A stretch of 46,003 nt of DNA, taken from the NCBI GenBank assembly GCA_937872095.1, contig CALMNW010000079.1, positions 1 through 46,003 of the forward strand. Reading direction: 5' to 3'. The translations under genes were made by a program, and so were the position numbers. This document shows positions 7,749-14,859 of the stretch, piece after piece (within the stretch, counting starts at the first letter, position 1; each line of letters opens with the position of its first letter). The stretch comes from an uncultured Verrucomicrobiota bacterium. Lineage in GTDB: Bacteria > Verrucomicrobiota > Kiritimatiellia > CAIQIC01 > Lenti-01. Below the pieces are notes generated by a model. It made no database searches. It was given only the letters and a program-made list of their open reading frames with translations, and had not been told where the DNA came from.

Positions 7749-8291
7749 TTAATTTACGCCCAGATCCTCGGCCGTCATGCGGACCCATTCGCCTAAACGC
7801 ATTTTCTGCGGAGAATCGATGGGAAGTTCGTCCACTCGGCTTAAAAGGTGACGGCAATCGATCAGGCGTTCGCGCAAGAGGGTAGACACGAACAGCCTGT
7901 CCTTTTCCCTGTTCGCGGCGAGTTTGCTTGCCGCAAGATCGTGAACCTCCAAGCAATGCCCCGTGTGTCCGTCCGTCCACTTTGGATCGGAAACCGGCAC
8001 GGTTCTCTCGTTCCAGCCGGCAGGAAGCGTTGCGGATTCGATGCTTACGCCATGAACGTAGAAACCATGGGTTTTGTGGAAAAGAGACAGCTCGCCCAGG
8101 GAGCCGTCCACCATGTCTGTGTTTTCCGGTTTGTTCTTCGGTTGGACATCCACTTCGATGGACGTCGTCAAGGTTTCGGGCGGATTGGGGTAAGTACCCA
8201 AGATGGCTTGTGATCCGAAGATCAACAAATCGGTGTCTTTTGCAATGTCGCATGCCGCCCGGATGGCATGCTCAAGTTGGATTCTTGTCAT
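7749..8291 (-). CDS. Nucleotidyltransferase-fold protein (DUF6036-like), candidate toxin or partner
   Basis: A protein of 180 aa. Near the N-terminus it has LLIFGSQAILGTY followed by SIEVDVQP, the GS-x(n)-[DE]xD pattern of the DNA polymerase-beta nucleotidyltransferase fold. The remainder matches my recollection of DUF6036 proteins: HCLEVHDLAASKLAANREKDRLFVSTLL is a typical AbiEii/DUF6036 helical motif in which K and D bind substrate. The gene overlaps the upstream winged-helix gene by 20 bp, with its own AAAGGA site. Such regulator-nucleotidyltransferase pairs often act as toxin-antitoxin or abortive-infection modules. That role is inferred and not shown by the sequence. Lower GC than its neighbours suggests transfer. 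Confidence 0.75.
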   Translation of the reverse strand: MTRIQLEHAIRAACDIAKDTDLLIFGSQAILGTYPNPPETLTTSIEVDVQPKNKPENTDMVDGSLGELSLFHKTHGFYVHGVSIESATLPAGWNERTVPVSDPKWTDGHTGHCLEVHDLAASKLAANREKDRLFVSTLLRERLIDCRHLLSRVDELPIDSPQKMRLGEWVRMTAEDLGVN

Positions 8292-9213
8292 CGGGTCCTT
8301 TCTCTATGGCGGAAATCAAACGGTCGCGCTCTTCCGGAGACAAGACGGCAAAGAAAGGAGAACTTTGTCGAAGCCGGGTCGCCCGCGAGCTTGTAGAGAC
8401 GAGAAGTTGCCGGAGTTGTCGGGGAGAGTAGCTTTCCAGGATCTGGCGCCATTCGGCGATGGCATGAATGGCCATGCCCTGGCCGTCATGCAGCAGCTGG
8501 TTCAGGTAATGCCGGGCTCGTGCAATCAGGGCAGGATCGGATCGCATCATTTCGACGATTTCTTGCGCCATCCGCAGCGATCGTTCGTCTTTCAGCGCGT
8601 GCAACTGGGGTTGTGGATCCCTGGTGCTGTTGTCCGTAGCCATGGAAACCAAAAATACCGCATGGGGGCCCGGCGCAGGAGCGTCTGCGCGGGTCAGAAT
8701 TCGGGGTTCGATGATGAGATCATATGCCTGTTCGAGATCTTTCAGGCGCGTCCGCAGTTCTTCGCCGATCCAATCGACGGCCTTCGCGTCGGCGACCACG
8801 CACATTTCGACTGGCTCTCCGGAACCCATGGGCGCATCGTCAAACCAAGCCGACCGGATCTCCGTGAATCCGGCCAGCGCTTTCTTGAGGGACGATACGA
8901 ACGAGTCGTATTGCTCGTGCTCGCCGTCGAAGAGCAAGGCCAGTGTCTTGTAGAGTGGCCATTGACTGCGCAATCGATATTGCAGCGCCCGTCCGCTGCC
9001 GATCGCTTCGACAACGCCCGCATCCAGCAACCGTTCAAGGGATTTGCGGGTGCCGGCGGGCGTCATTTCGGACAAACGGGCAAGATCGGATGCCCCCAAC
9101 GGGCTCCCCGCCTCGTGGATGAATACGCGCAAAAGCCGCACGTTCCCCTCGGATCCCATGACCGTATCCAGGGGATGCCGGAGAAAACCATGCTTTTTTG
9201 AAATGGGCCTCAT
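8272..9213 (-). CDS. Winged-helix regulator with degenerate nucleotidyltransferase-like domain
   Basis: A protein of 313 aa. Residues 18-82 form a winged helix (GSEGNVRLLRVFIHEAG, ASDLARLSEMTPAGTRKSLERLLDAGVV, ALQYRLR). Residues 95-195 resemble a nucleotidyltransferase domain without a convincing catalytic pair. The C-terminal third is helical and unassigned. This plan is common for antitoxin-like or autoregulatory partners of DUF6036/AbiEii-type nucleotidyltransferases. It overlaps its partner by 20 bp. The start could also be Met19; 9213 was chosen as the first ATG, with only a weak ribosome site. A perfect TATAGTA-N10-TACTATA inverted repeat lies 27-50 bp upstream and probably serves as its operator. 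Confidence 0.72.
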   Translation of the reverse strand: MRPISKKHGFLRHPLDTVMGSEGNVRLLRVFIHEAGSPLGASDLARLSEMTPAGTRKSLERLLDAGVVEAIGSGRALQYRLRSQWPLYKTLALLFDGEHEQYDSFVSSLKKALAGFTEIRSAWFDDAPMGSGEPVEMCVVADAKAVDWIGEELRTRLKDLEQAYDLIIEPRILTRADAPAPGPHAVFLVSMATDNSTRDPQPQLHALKDERSLRMAQEIVEMMRSDPALIARARHYLNQLLHDGQGMAIHAIAEWRQILESYSPRQLRQLLVSTSSRATRLRQSSPFFAVLSPEERDRLISAIEKGPDDKNPT

Positions 9214-9239
9214 GACAACTACCGCTTTCTTTAGGTAAC

Positions 9240-9263
9240 TATAGTATCTATATGCGTACTATA
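9240..9263. promoter_or_regulatory. Inverted repeat upstream of the winged-helix/nucleotidyltransferase pair
   Basis: TATAGTA (9240-9246) and TACTATA (9257-9263) are perfect 7-bp arms 10 bp apart. They overlap the likely -10 region of the minus-strand pair, a typical autorepression arrangement. Confidence 0.55.
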
Positions 9264-9410
9264 ATGCTCTTATGCGGGGATGTCCATAAGGTTTTTCGAC
9301 CCATTTTGCGGCAGGATCAATCGGCATTCCGCGGAGATTCACTTATCTTAACAATATGAATATAAGTTAGTTGTGAATTCGATACCGGCCATGCTGGGCA
9401 CAGGGGAGCA

Positions 9411-9563
9411 CAAGAGGAACGCGGTAACATCGACGAATCGCCGCACGGCTACAAGAATCTCCAAGGTGTCCTAGACGCCCACGCCGGCATGATCCGGATT
9501 TTGCACGTGCGGCGCCCCCTCGGCGTCGCCATGGCCGATACCGAAGACCCGTACCGGGATTGA
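9411..9563 (+). pseudogene. rtcB: 3' fragment of rtcB (RNA ligase RtcB), 51 codons
   Basis: The plus-strand frame ending at TGA 9561-9563 reads QEERGNIDESPHGYKNLQGV, then LDAHAGMIRILHVRRPLGVAMAD and TEDPYRD. This is the characteristic C-terminus of RtcB, with the NIDESP-YK motif and the RPLGVAMA core. The frame opens by Gln9411 at latest, but no RtcB-like sequence or start is seen upstream, so about 90 percent of the gene is missing. It is probably a relic left when accessory DNA inserted or deleted here. Confidence 0.75.
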
Positions 9564-9651
9564 AAATCCGCGCTCCCGTTGCGGGGAATCGCGGCTTAAA
9601 GAAGGAATTTTTTTGTAGGACAGTCTCTTCTTGTCGTCTTATGGCTTGGTT

Positions 9652-9790
9652 TGGCCGGATATGGCCGATTAGAAAAGAGGTCGGAATGGCATTGTATTCG
9701 CAACTGATTGTGGGGATATGCGATGCATTCAGTTTTTCATTGGTTTTTTCTTTAAATCCGATGCCGAGTTTGGCCGGATATGGCCGGATT
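9652..9790. repeat. 19-bp direct repeat flanking the 3' end of the AlbA_2/ATPase gene
   Basis: TGGCCGGATATGGCCGATT at 9652-9670 recurs with one added G at 9771-9790, 100 bp apart. The second copy codes for the NPAISGQT residues at the C-terminus of the ATPase gene and the first lies downstream, so the gene end may have been duplicated or trimmed. Confidence 0.7.
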
Positions 9791-11152
9791 TATTGCCTTG
9801 TCCAGACGAATAAAAACGGTTGCCCTACCTTTACCCTCTCGATTCAAGTAACCACCTTCAACAAGCTCTTTTAAATCTCGGCGCCCCTGTCGTTCACTAA
9901 CCAGATATTTCTCTTGATACTCGGGAAGGTGGATGATTTCGCCAACCACTAATTCATCAATCAGTTTTCTCTGACGCCTATTGAAAGAACTAAGTGGCAA
10001 TTTGGGGGAATATTTAAAAGTTAAATATACCCCACTATGATCCGATTCCCATGAAGGATCTGGCAGGCCGGCTTCTTTGCACCATGCCACGATATTCTGT
10101 GTTCCTCGTCCAACCCGCTCCATATATTCGCGCAACCAAAAGACATGGACAATGTCGGGATTTCTAGGCATCGATGGATGTTCCCGCTTTAAATCCACGA
10201 CTTTGATGCCCGGAGGAAGCGAACCTGCATTCCAGATGACTAGTCTTTCTGGGTACAGATCAACCGTTATGCTTCCAGAGAAGTCAGTGTAGTCCCTATG
10301 AACGAAAGCGTTAATCAATCCCTCCCGAACAGCTTCCTCTGGATACGCAGGTTGATCAGTACGTCGGAGTTCGCCACGAAACAGACTAGCAATCGGTGTA
10401 TGTTTTTTCACCATAGCCAGCATTTCTTCCAACATTATAAAAACCGGTCCCTCGAATACACGGCTATCAACGAAATCACTTCCTTTGTGGGCAGCGTATA
10501 CGGTGACACGAGACCTGATCTGTGGGAACTGAATCGCCGGTCGGACCCCAAACAATACTTCCGCGGCATTTGTAAATGCCCCTTGTCGATATAATCCCAG
10601 GTCGGTGAGAACTGCTTCAGGGTTCTGTATGTCAGTAAATGCAAATTTGCGTTTGTCCCGTCCGATTTGTGCTGTTTCCAGAATTAAGTCGCGCTGGAGT
10701 CTTTCCATCCCCGCCCCAGGAACCGACTGGCGTTCCCACCGTTCCGTCTCCGCATATCCCTTCTCGACGAGCGTCTGAATGGCTGGTGCATTTCCCTTAA
10801 TGGTCGAAGCACCTTCGCGGAGATAGATCGTGCCATTCATGGCATATGGACGATCTCTGCCGGTTGGCACATCTATAATTAGATACAGATCGCCACCGAC
10901 TTCCTCGAGGCTTACAGTCCAAAATGCTGCTGGGACAATATAATGGCGCATCTCCGTCTCGATTGTACCTTTGCGAGCTTTCGCCAGCTGTTCATCAAGT
11001 CCAGCCTCTACAATGATTGAGCCCCCGCCGGAGTTAAGAAAAGCGCAAGCGGTTTTGGCCAGATTCTCGACGGTCTCATCTGCAGTCCTGTGTTCGAGAT
11101 GGGCTGATGCAGCACGTCCCAGTAATTTTACGATGCTCGAATCGTGGTTCAT
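9752..11152 (-). CDS. AlbA_2 (Schlafen-type) domain protein with RecG-like HATPase domain
   Basis: A protein of 466 aa. The N-terminal AlbA_2/Schlafen-like domain (about 15-125) has HLEHRTADETVENLAKTACAFLNSGG and GGDLYLIIDVPTGRDRPY...YLREGAST. A middle region (150-280) is typical of this family. The C-terminal HATPase_c_4 region (about 285-385) has EEAVREGLINAFVHRDYTDF (Bergerat N-box), PERLVIWNAGSLP and the ERVGRGTQNI loop. A winged helix (about 400-455) ends the protein. It is often labelled 'RecG-like' although it is not a helicase. The start overlaps the stop of the DUF4062 gene by ATGA, so the two are co-translated. AlbA_2 proteins recur in defence and stress islands as nucleic-acid sensors or nucleases, but the role here is unknown. 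GC is clearly lower than in the core genes. Confidence 0.82.
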   Translation of the reverse strand: MNHDSSIVKLLGRAASAHLEHRTADETVENLAKTACAFLNSGGGSIIVEAGLDEQLAKARKGTIETEMRHYIVPAAFWTVSLEEVGGDLYLIIDVPTGRDRPYAMNGTIYLREGASTIKGNAPAIQTLVEKGYAETERWERQSVPGAGMERLQRDLILETAQIGRDKRKFAFTDIQNPEAVLTDLGLYRQGAFTNAAEVLFGVRPAIQFPQIRSRVTVYAAHKGSDFVDSRVFEGPVFIMLEEMLAMVKKHTPIASLFRGELRRTDQPAYPEEAVREGLINAFVHRDYTDFSGSITVDLYPERLVIWNAGSLPPGIKVVDLKREHPSMPRNPDIVHVFWLREYMERVGRGTQNIVAWCKEAGLPDPSWESDHSGVYLTFKYSPKLPLSSFNRRQRKLIDELVVGEIIHLPEYQEKYLVSERQGRRDLKELVEGGYLNREGKGRATVFIRLDKAINPAISGQTRHRI

Positions 11153-11826
11153 CTCTGTTCGCCTTTTTCTCCGGCCATTTGACGAAGCGCCGATAATGGG
11201 CCATTCTTTACATCTTCAATCGCTCGCGAGTATCGCAAGAACTGCGCAACCACGAAAACCCGTCCGTCGGCAGCAGTTGCGAATGGCTGAGCCCAGTTGC
11301 CACGGCGTTCGCTTAAAGCCTTCTTGGCCTGAATTACCTCTTCATACATTTCAAGCACTCGGAAGTCATTAATTACAGGATGCCGCCCCTCTGCACGTAG
11401 TGTATTCATGCGCGCATTTAGGTCGGGAATATCGAAGGGAATACGAAAGCCGAGGTTGCGGACAAGGTCATGAGCAAATTCCACATCGCGATGTGCGAGG
11501 AACCATCTGGGAATATCTCGTTTAAGAGCTGCGCGCACTTCTTGATGTGTGATTGATGGATTGCCGCCGTCCTTTCCACTCCCATAGTGGGTTGTCAGGA
11601 TGCCAAGAAACATGTCGCATTTTCGCACGGCATCGAGGCAATTTTCGAAGTTGGACTTTTTCGAGTCCACCGGCACTGTTCCCTTGTACGACATCCAGAC
11701 CGTGAAATCTGCGCTAAGAATCGCAAAAATTTGTTCCAGTAGATCCTCGATGCCGTCTACGGGAGAAGAGACCATTATGATCGGTCTATTTTTCGGTCCT
11801 GGTAAAAGGCTGTTCGTTGCAGGCAT
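11149..11826 (-). CDS. DUF4062 domain protein (TIR/STIR-like sensor or effector)
   Basis: A protein of 225 aa. It starts with RPIIMVSSPVDGIEDLLEQIF, then CLDAVRKCDMFLGILTTHYGSG and SITHQEVRAALKRDIPRWFLAHRDV. This is the DUF4062 pattern: a beta strand with SS, an alpha/beta Rossmann-like fold, a C-D-hhhGhh strand, and a Ser-x-x-Glu-hh helix similar to TIR/SEFIR proteins. In other genomes DUF4062 often sits at the N-terminus of NTPase defence proteins. Here it is a stand-alone protein translationally coupled to an AlbA_2/ATPase, which suggests a two-component sensor-effector pair. The role is inference. The start at 11826 has an AAAGAA site. Confidence 0.78.
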   Translation of the reverse strand: MPATNSLLPGPKNRPIIMVSSPVDGIEDLLEQIFAILSADFTVWMSYKGTVPVDSKKSNFENCLDAVRKCDMFLGILTTHYGSGKDGGNPSITHQEVRAALKRDIPRWFLAHRDVEFAHDLVRNLGFRIPFDIPDLNARMNTLRAEGRHPVINDFRVLEMYEEVIQAKKALSERRGNWAQPFATAADGRVFVVAQFLRYSRAIEDVKNGPLSALRQMAGEKGEQR

Positions 11827-12106
11827 GCGTTCGTTTTCTTTACCGTCCGGCTAGTGATTGTGCCTTACCAAAAGCAGTTTTCATATATTGACATTCATTG
11901 CCTGAGATAAGGATCCAAATATTCAGTATTCCCATATACAAAGCTTAAATTATGAGGGCGAAACTGACGAGAGTCAATGTCGCAACATGATGCAAGTCAA
12001 CATGGCTGAAAAGAGAGCGGGGAGCCAGACCGCCTCGATGCGGTGGCCTACAGGGCGGATTTGCGGATTTGTTGTAGGCCCGGGCGTTGACCGGGCGGGT
12101 TCGGGA
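11827..12106. other. Intergenic right end of the accessory island
   Basis: About 280 bp, AT-rich at 11870-11990, then rising in GC. No gene is seen. It ends with the first copy of the GCCCGG/CCGGGC repeat at 12077-12098. I found no copy of the tRNA-Met 3' end here. Confidence 0.5.
12077..12098. repeat. GCCCGG-N7-CCGGGC palindromic repeat, copy 1
   Basis: The core GCCCGGGCGTTGACCGGGC has 6-bp arms and a 7-nt loop. It lies 8 bp after the stop codon of the minus-strand VOC gene. Confidence 0.85.
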
Positions 12107-12577
12107 TCAGTCGAGTTCCGCGAGCAGGTCTTGCAGATCCAGCGCGTTCGTGACCATCTGGATTTGGCCGTCGGGGGAGCGCGGCCATTGGTCGCGGGGC
12201 TTGTCCCAGTAGAGTTCGACGCCGTTCCGGTCCGGATCGCGCAGGTAGATGGCTTCGCTGACGCCGTGGTCGCTGGCGCCTTCGATCGCGATGTGCGCGC
12301 GCTGGAGGCGGCGCAAGGCGTCCGCCAGTTCCCGCCGGTTCGGATACAGGATGGCGACGTGGTACAGCCCCGTCGCTCCCGGCGCGGGCGGCTTGCCGCC
12401 CGCGCTCTTCAGGCCGATGTGGTGGTGATAGCCGCCCGCCGCCAGGAAGGCGGCCTGGCTGCCGTATCGCTGCGTGACCTCGAAGCCCAGGACGCCGTGG
12501 TAAAAGGCGATGGCGCGTTCCAGGTCGGCCACCTTCAAATGCACGTGACCGATTCTCGTCTCGGGATGGATCGACAT
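12107..12577 (-). CDS. VOC (glyoxalase/extradiol dioxygenase) family protein
   Basis: A protein of 156 aa starting at ATG 12577, preceded by GGAGG at the right distance; the longer upstream frame has no family similarity. One vicinal-oxygen-chelate module pair is seen: RIGHVHLKVADLERAIAFYHGVLGFEV (metal-ligand His), GGYHHHIGLKSAGG, GLYHVAILYPNRRELADAL, and DPDRNGVELYWD (metal-ligand Glu). It resembles CatE-like glyoxalase/dioxygenase proteins; the substrate cannot be told. It stands alone, followed by a GCCCGG-type repeat. Confidence 0.9.
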   Translation of the reverse strand: MSIHPETRIGHVHLKVADLERAIAFYHGVLGFEVTQRYGSQAAFLAAGGYHHHIGLKSAGGKPPAPGATGLYHVAILYPNRRELADALRRLQRAHIAIEGASDHGVSEAIYLRDPDRNGVELYWDKPRDQWPRSPDGQIQMVTNALDLQDLLAELD

Positions 12578-12710
12578 TTTCTGGTCCTCCGGATTCCGTT
12601 TCCGAACGGAATCGATCGAAGAACCTAATTCGGGTTGGTCCCCTCTGCAAACGGGATGAAAAACAGCCCGGAAACGCCCCAAAATCGCTAAAATTGACCG
12701 CGGAGAAGGT

Positions 12711-12790
12711 CGGAGGGCTTTAAAACGGCATTTTGGACCGCAAATTCACGCAAATTGGGAAATGAGCCGCGATGGGTGGCGAAATGGGGG
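12711..12790 (+). repeat. Direct repeat A, left copy (flanks the PH-domain gene)
   Basis: About 80 bp are nearly identical to 13451-13540. The right copy has an extra GACGCAAATT unit within a CAAATT-rich stretch. The two copies bracket the PH-domain gene. Confidence 0.85.
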
Positions 12791-12806
12791 CGGATCGCTG
12801 GAAAAA

Positions 12807-13319
12807 TCAGCGCGCACGCTCCGGAAGCGATTCGGCGGCGATATTTTGTTGGGCGCTTTTCAGGCGGTTCATTCTCGAACGGATATCCACGGCCACTTGA
12901 ATATGGCGATCGTTGGAGAAGAGGCTGACTTTGTATTTCCGTTTGTCCGTCGTGTGGACGTACAGCGCCGGAGCGGCTCCGTCGCGACACGGAACCATCC
13001 TCACGTCGACGTTGGCAACCTGGGCCAGCGGAATGCGGCGCTTGAACCAGCCGAATCGACGGTACAGGACGATCGCGTCGTCCGCGACGACGATGCGCTG
13101 CATGGAAAACCACATGATCAGGATCGCCAGAAAAAAGACGCCATTCCGAACGGTCCAATAGGGTCCCCGCATAGCGGTCAACGCGTACCCGATGAAAATC
13201 ACCGTGGCGGCGATGGCGATTTCCATGGCGACGTAAGGTTTGTACTTGGTTTGCATGGGCCAACGGCTGCGCCATGCGATATGGCCTGCCGGGATCCAAT
13301 CATAGGTTGGCGGCGGCAT
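12807..13319 (-). CDS. Two-TM protein with bacterial PH-like domain
   Basis: A protein of 170 aa from ATG 13319. Met22 (13256) is an alternative start, and neither has a strong ribosome site. Two hydrophobic segments (about 30-47 and 54-72) precede a PH-like beta-sandwich: IVVADDAIVLYRRFGWFKRRIPLAQVANVDV, ALYVHTTDKRKYKVSLFS, then a final helix. This is the topology of YdbT/bPH-type membrane proteins. The function is unknown. The long frame upstream of 13319 is repeat and intergenic sequence. The gene is enclosed by direct repeat A. Confidence 0.65.
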   Translation of the reverse strand: MPPPTYDWIPAGHIAWRSRWPMQTKYKPYVAMEIAIAATVIFIGYALTAMRGPYWTVRNGVFFLAILIMWFSMQRIVVADDAIVLYRRFGWFKRRIPLAQVANVDVRMVPCRDGAAPALYVHTTDKRKYKVSLFSNDRHIQVAVDIRSRMNRLKSAQQNIAAESLPERAR

Positions 13320-13450
13320 GTTTTGCCAGAATTTTGTCGAGAACCGGTCGGTGCGAGGTTGCGACGCGAAAAGTGGAAAAACGGGCCTAAAATCATGAAA
13401 ATCGGCCCGAAAACGGCTTAAAATCGCAAAAATGGCCGTGCGAGAGGCTC

Positions 13451-13540
13451 TGGAGGGCTTCAAAACGGCATTTTGGACCGCAAATTCACGCAAATTGACG
13501 CAAATTGGGAAATGAGCCGCGATGGGTGGCGAAATGGGGG
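13451..13540 (+). repeat. Direct repeat A, right copy
   Basis: This matches 12711-12790 with a 10-bp internal insertion of a CAAATTGACG-type unit. Both copies have the same orientation. Confidence 0.85.
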
Positions 13541-13558
13541 GCTCTTGGATGGTTTCAA

Positions 13559-13629
13559 GGTAGGGGCGTCTCTCCGAGACGACCGCGCCAATCCGAACAA
13601 CCCGGACGGCTCGGAGAGCCATCCCTACC
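13559..13629. repeat. 71-bp MITE/REPIN-like element with imperfect terminal inverted repeats
   Basis: The left end is GGTAGGGGCGTCTCTCCGAG and the right end, read inverted, is GGTAGGGATGGCTCTCCGAG: 23-bp imperfect terminal repeats. Each end can fold as its own small hairpin (CGTCTC/GAGACG; GGCTC/GAGCC), as in REPINs. A related single half is at 17803-17823. Confidence 0.7.
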
Positions 13630-13675
13630 ATTCCGGACTGTGGCGAACAGCCGAATAGCCTCTTGGATTTGTGTG

Positions 13676-13697
13676 GGCCCGGGCGTTGACCGGGCGG
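13676..13697. repeat. GCCCGG-N7-CCGGGC palindromic repeat, copy 2
   Basis: Identical core to copies 1 and 4. It lies 74 bp downstream of the minus-strand histidine kinase gene. Confidence 0.85.
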
Positions 13698-13746
13698 GGA
13701 AATCTCACGACTAAACGTCCAAGAAGGGGCGTCCCATTTCCACGTG

Positions 13747-13771
13747 GGGCGGCGGGAGGACCGAGCCGCCC
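13747..13771 (-). terminator. Hairpin at the histidine-kinase stop codon
   Basis: GGGCGGC (13747-13753) pairs with GCCGCCC (13765-13771), overlapping the stop codon edge. There is no T run; it could be a weak terminator or a half REP-like element. Confidence 0.35.
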
Positions 13772-14859
13772 TAGGATTTGCCGTCTGTTGGCTTCGCTTG
13801 GCCAGCGTGGGCACGGGGCAGGCGGCATTCGAAACGCGCGCCCGGCTGGCCGGGATTGGCCAACTCCAGCTTGCCGCCATGCAACCGGGCGATCTCGGCG
13901 GCCAGCGACAGGCCCAGTCCCGTCGCGCCTGCTTGCGATCCCGGTATTTGCGCGAACCGTTCGAAAATGGTTTGCGCATATTCCGTCGGGATGCCGACGC
14001 CGCCGTCGACGACGGCCACGCGCGCGTCGCCGCCGGGGAGTTCCGCCATGTCGATCAGGACCGTTCCGCCTTCGGGCGTGTGGCGCAAGGCGTTGTCCAG
14101 CAGGATGCCGAGCATTTCGACCAGCAGTTCCGCAAGGCCTTGGACCTCCAGGTCGGCGGCCGGAAACGCGGTGCGGATCCTCAGCCCTTGGGCTTCGGCC
14201 AGCGGTTCGTAGGCTCTCAGGACCTGTTCGGCCGCTTGGCGCAGCGAGACGGGGGCGAACCGGCGGGACAACGCTCCGGCTTCCAGCTGGGCCAGCTGGA
14301 GCAGTTGTTCGACGAGCCGGGTCATGCGGTCCAGTTCGTCCAGCATCGAACCCAGCGTGCGCCGGTAGACCGCATTGGATCGGGGACGGGCCAGCGCGAC
14401 TTCGCCCAGATTGCGCATCGCCGCGATCGGGGTGCGCAACTGGTGGGCCGCGTCGCCGCTGAAGCGCTTGAGCCGGTTGAGGACGGCCGTATAGTTGTCG
14501 AAGGCTGCGTTCATGGACGTGGCCAGCCGTTTCGTTTCATCGTCCGGCATCGAACGGGTTTCGATCCGTTCGTTCCAATGGCCGGCGCAGACGCGTTCCG
14601 AGGCGGCGGCCATGGCGCGCAAGGGAGCGGCCACCCGACTGGAAATTCGCCACGCCAGCCAGACCAGCAGCGGAACGAGCAGGAGCGACAGGCCCAGCAC
14701 GTGGGCCGTTTCCAGCAGTCCGACCCGCATCGATTCGCCGGGATGAATGCGGCAGGTCAGCCATTCGACGCCCACGTTGATCGCCGCCTCGCTCGCCAGC
14801 AGCGCCGCCAGCAGAAGGAGCAAATAGAGAAACACGCGGGACCGGAATTTCACGCTCAT
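13771..14859 (-). CDS. Two-component sensor histidine kinase
   Basis: A protein of 362 aa. The start at 14859 overlaps the response regulator stop (ATGA). There are two membrane helices (about 8-28 and 47-70) with a very short periplasmic loop, then HAMP (72-128), HisKA with FSGDAAHQLRTPIAAM (phospho-acceptor His139), and HATPase with GILLDNALRHTPEGG (N box), VVDGGVGIP (G1) and GLGLSLAAEIARLHGG (G2). The short sensor loop suggests sensing within or near the membrane. The partner is the response regulator immediately upstream. Confidence 0.95.
   Translation of the reverse strand: MSVKFRSRVFLYLLLLLAALLASEAAINVGVEWLTCRIHPGESMRVGLLETAHVLGLSLLLVPLLVWLAWRISSRVAAPLRAMAAASERVCAGHWNERIETRSMPDDETKRLATSMNAAFDNYTAVLNRLKRFSGDAAHQLRTPIAAMRNLGEVALARPRSNAVYRRTLGSMLDELDRMTRLVEQLLQLAQLEAGALSRRFAPVSLRQAAEQVLRAYEPLAEAQGLRIRTAFPAADLEVQGLAELLVEMLGILLDNALRHTPEGGTVLIDMAELPGGDARVAVVDGGVGIPTEYAQTIFERFAQIPGSQAGATGLGLSLAAEIARLHGGKLELANPGQPGARFECRLPRAHAGQAKPTDGKS

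Larger units (their letters stand above)
9214..9751. other. 538-bp spacer in the accessory island holding an rtcB remnant
   Basis: No intact gene is seen. From left to right it holds the inverted repeat at 9240-9263, an AT-rich tract around 9330-9370, an rtcB 3' fragment (9411-9563), and the first copy of a 19-bp direct repeat at 9652-9670. Confidence 0.6.
13320..13770. other. 450-bp repeat-rich spacer
   Basis: No gene is seen. It holds, in order: an AAAATCG/AAAACGGC-rich tract (13380-13450), the right copy of direct repeat A, a 71-bp MITE-like element (13559-13629), the second GCCCGG-type repeat (13676-13697), and a hairpin just after the histidine-kinase stop (13747-13771). Confidence 0.7.

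Noticed and set aside
9752-11152. Annotation of the ATPase gene as RecG helicase
   Set aside because: It lacks the helicase motifs (Walker A/B, DEAD/DEAH). Only the AlbA_2 and HATPase_c_4 parts that are often mislabelled as RecG-like are present.
7558-12106. Attachment-site repeat of the tRNA-Met end at the far side of the island
   Set aside because: I looked for the last 20 bases of the tRNA gene in 11.8-12.1 kb and did not see them, and no integrase gene is present.
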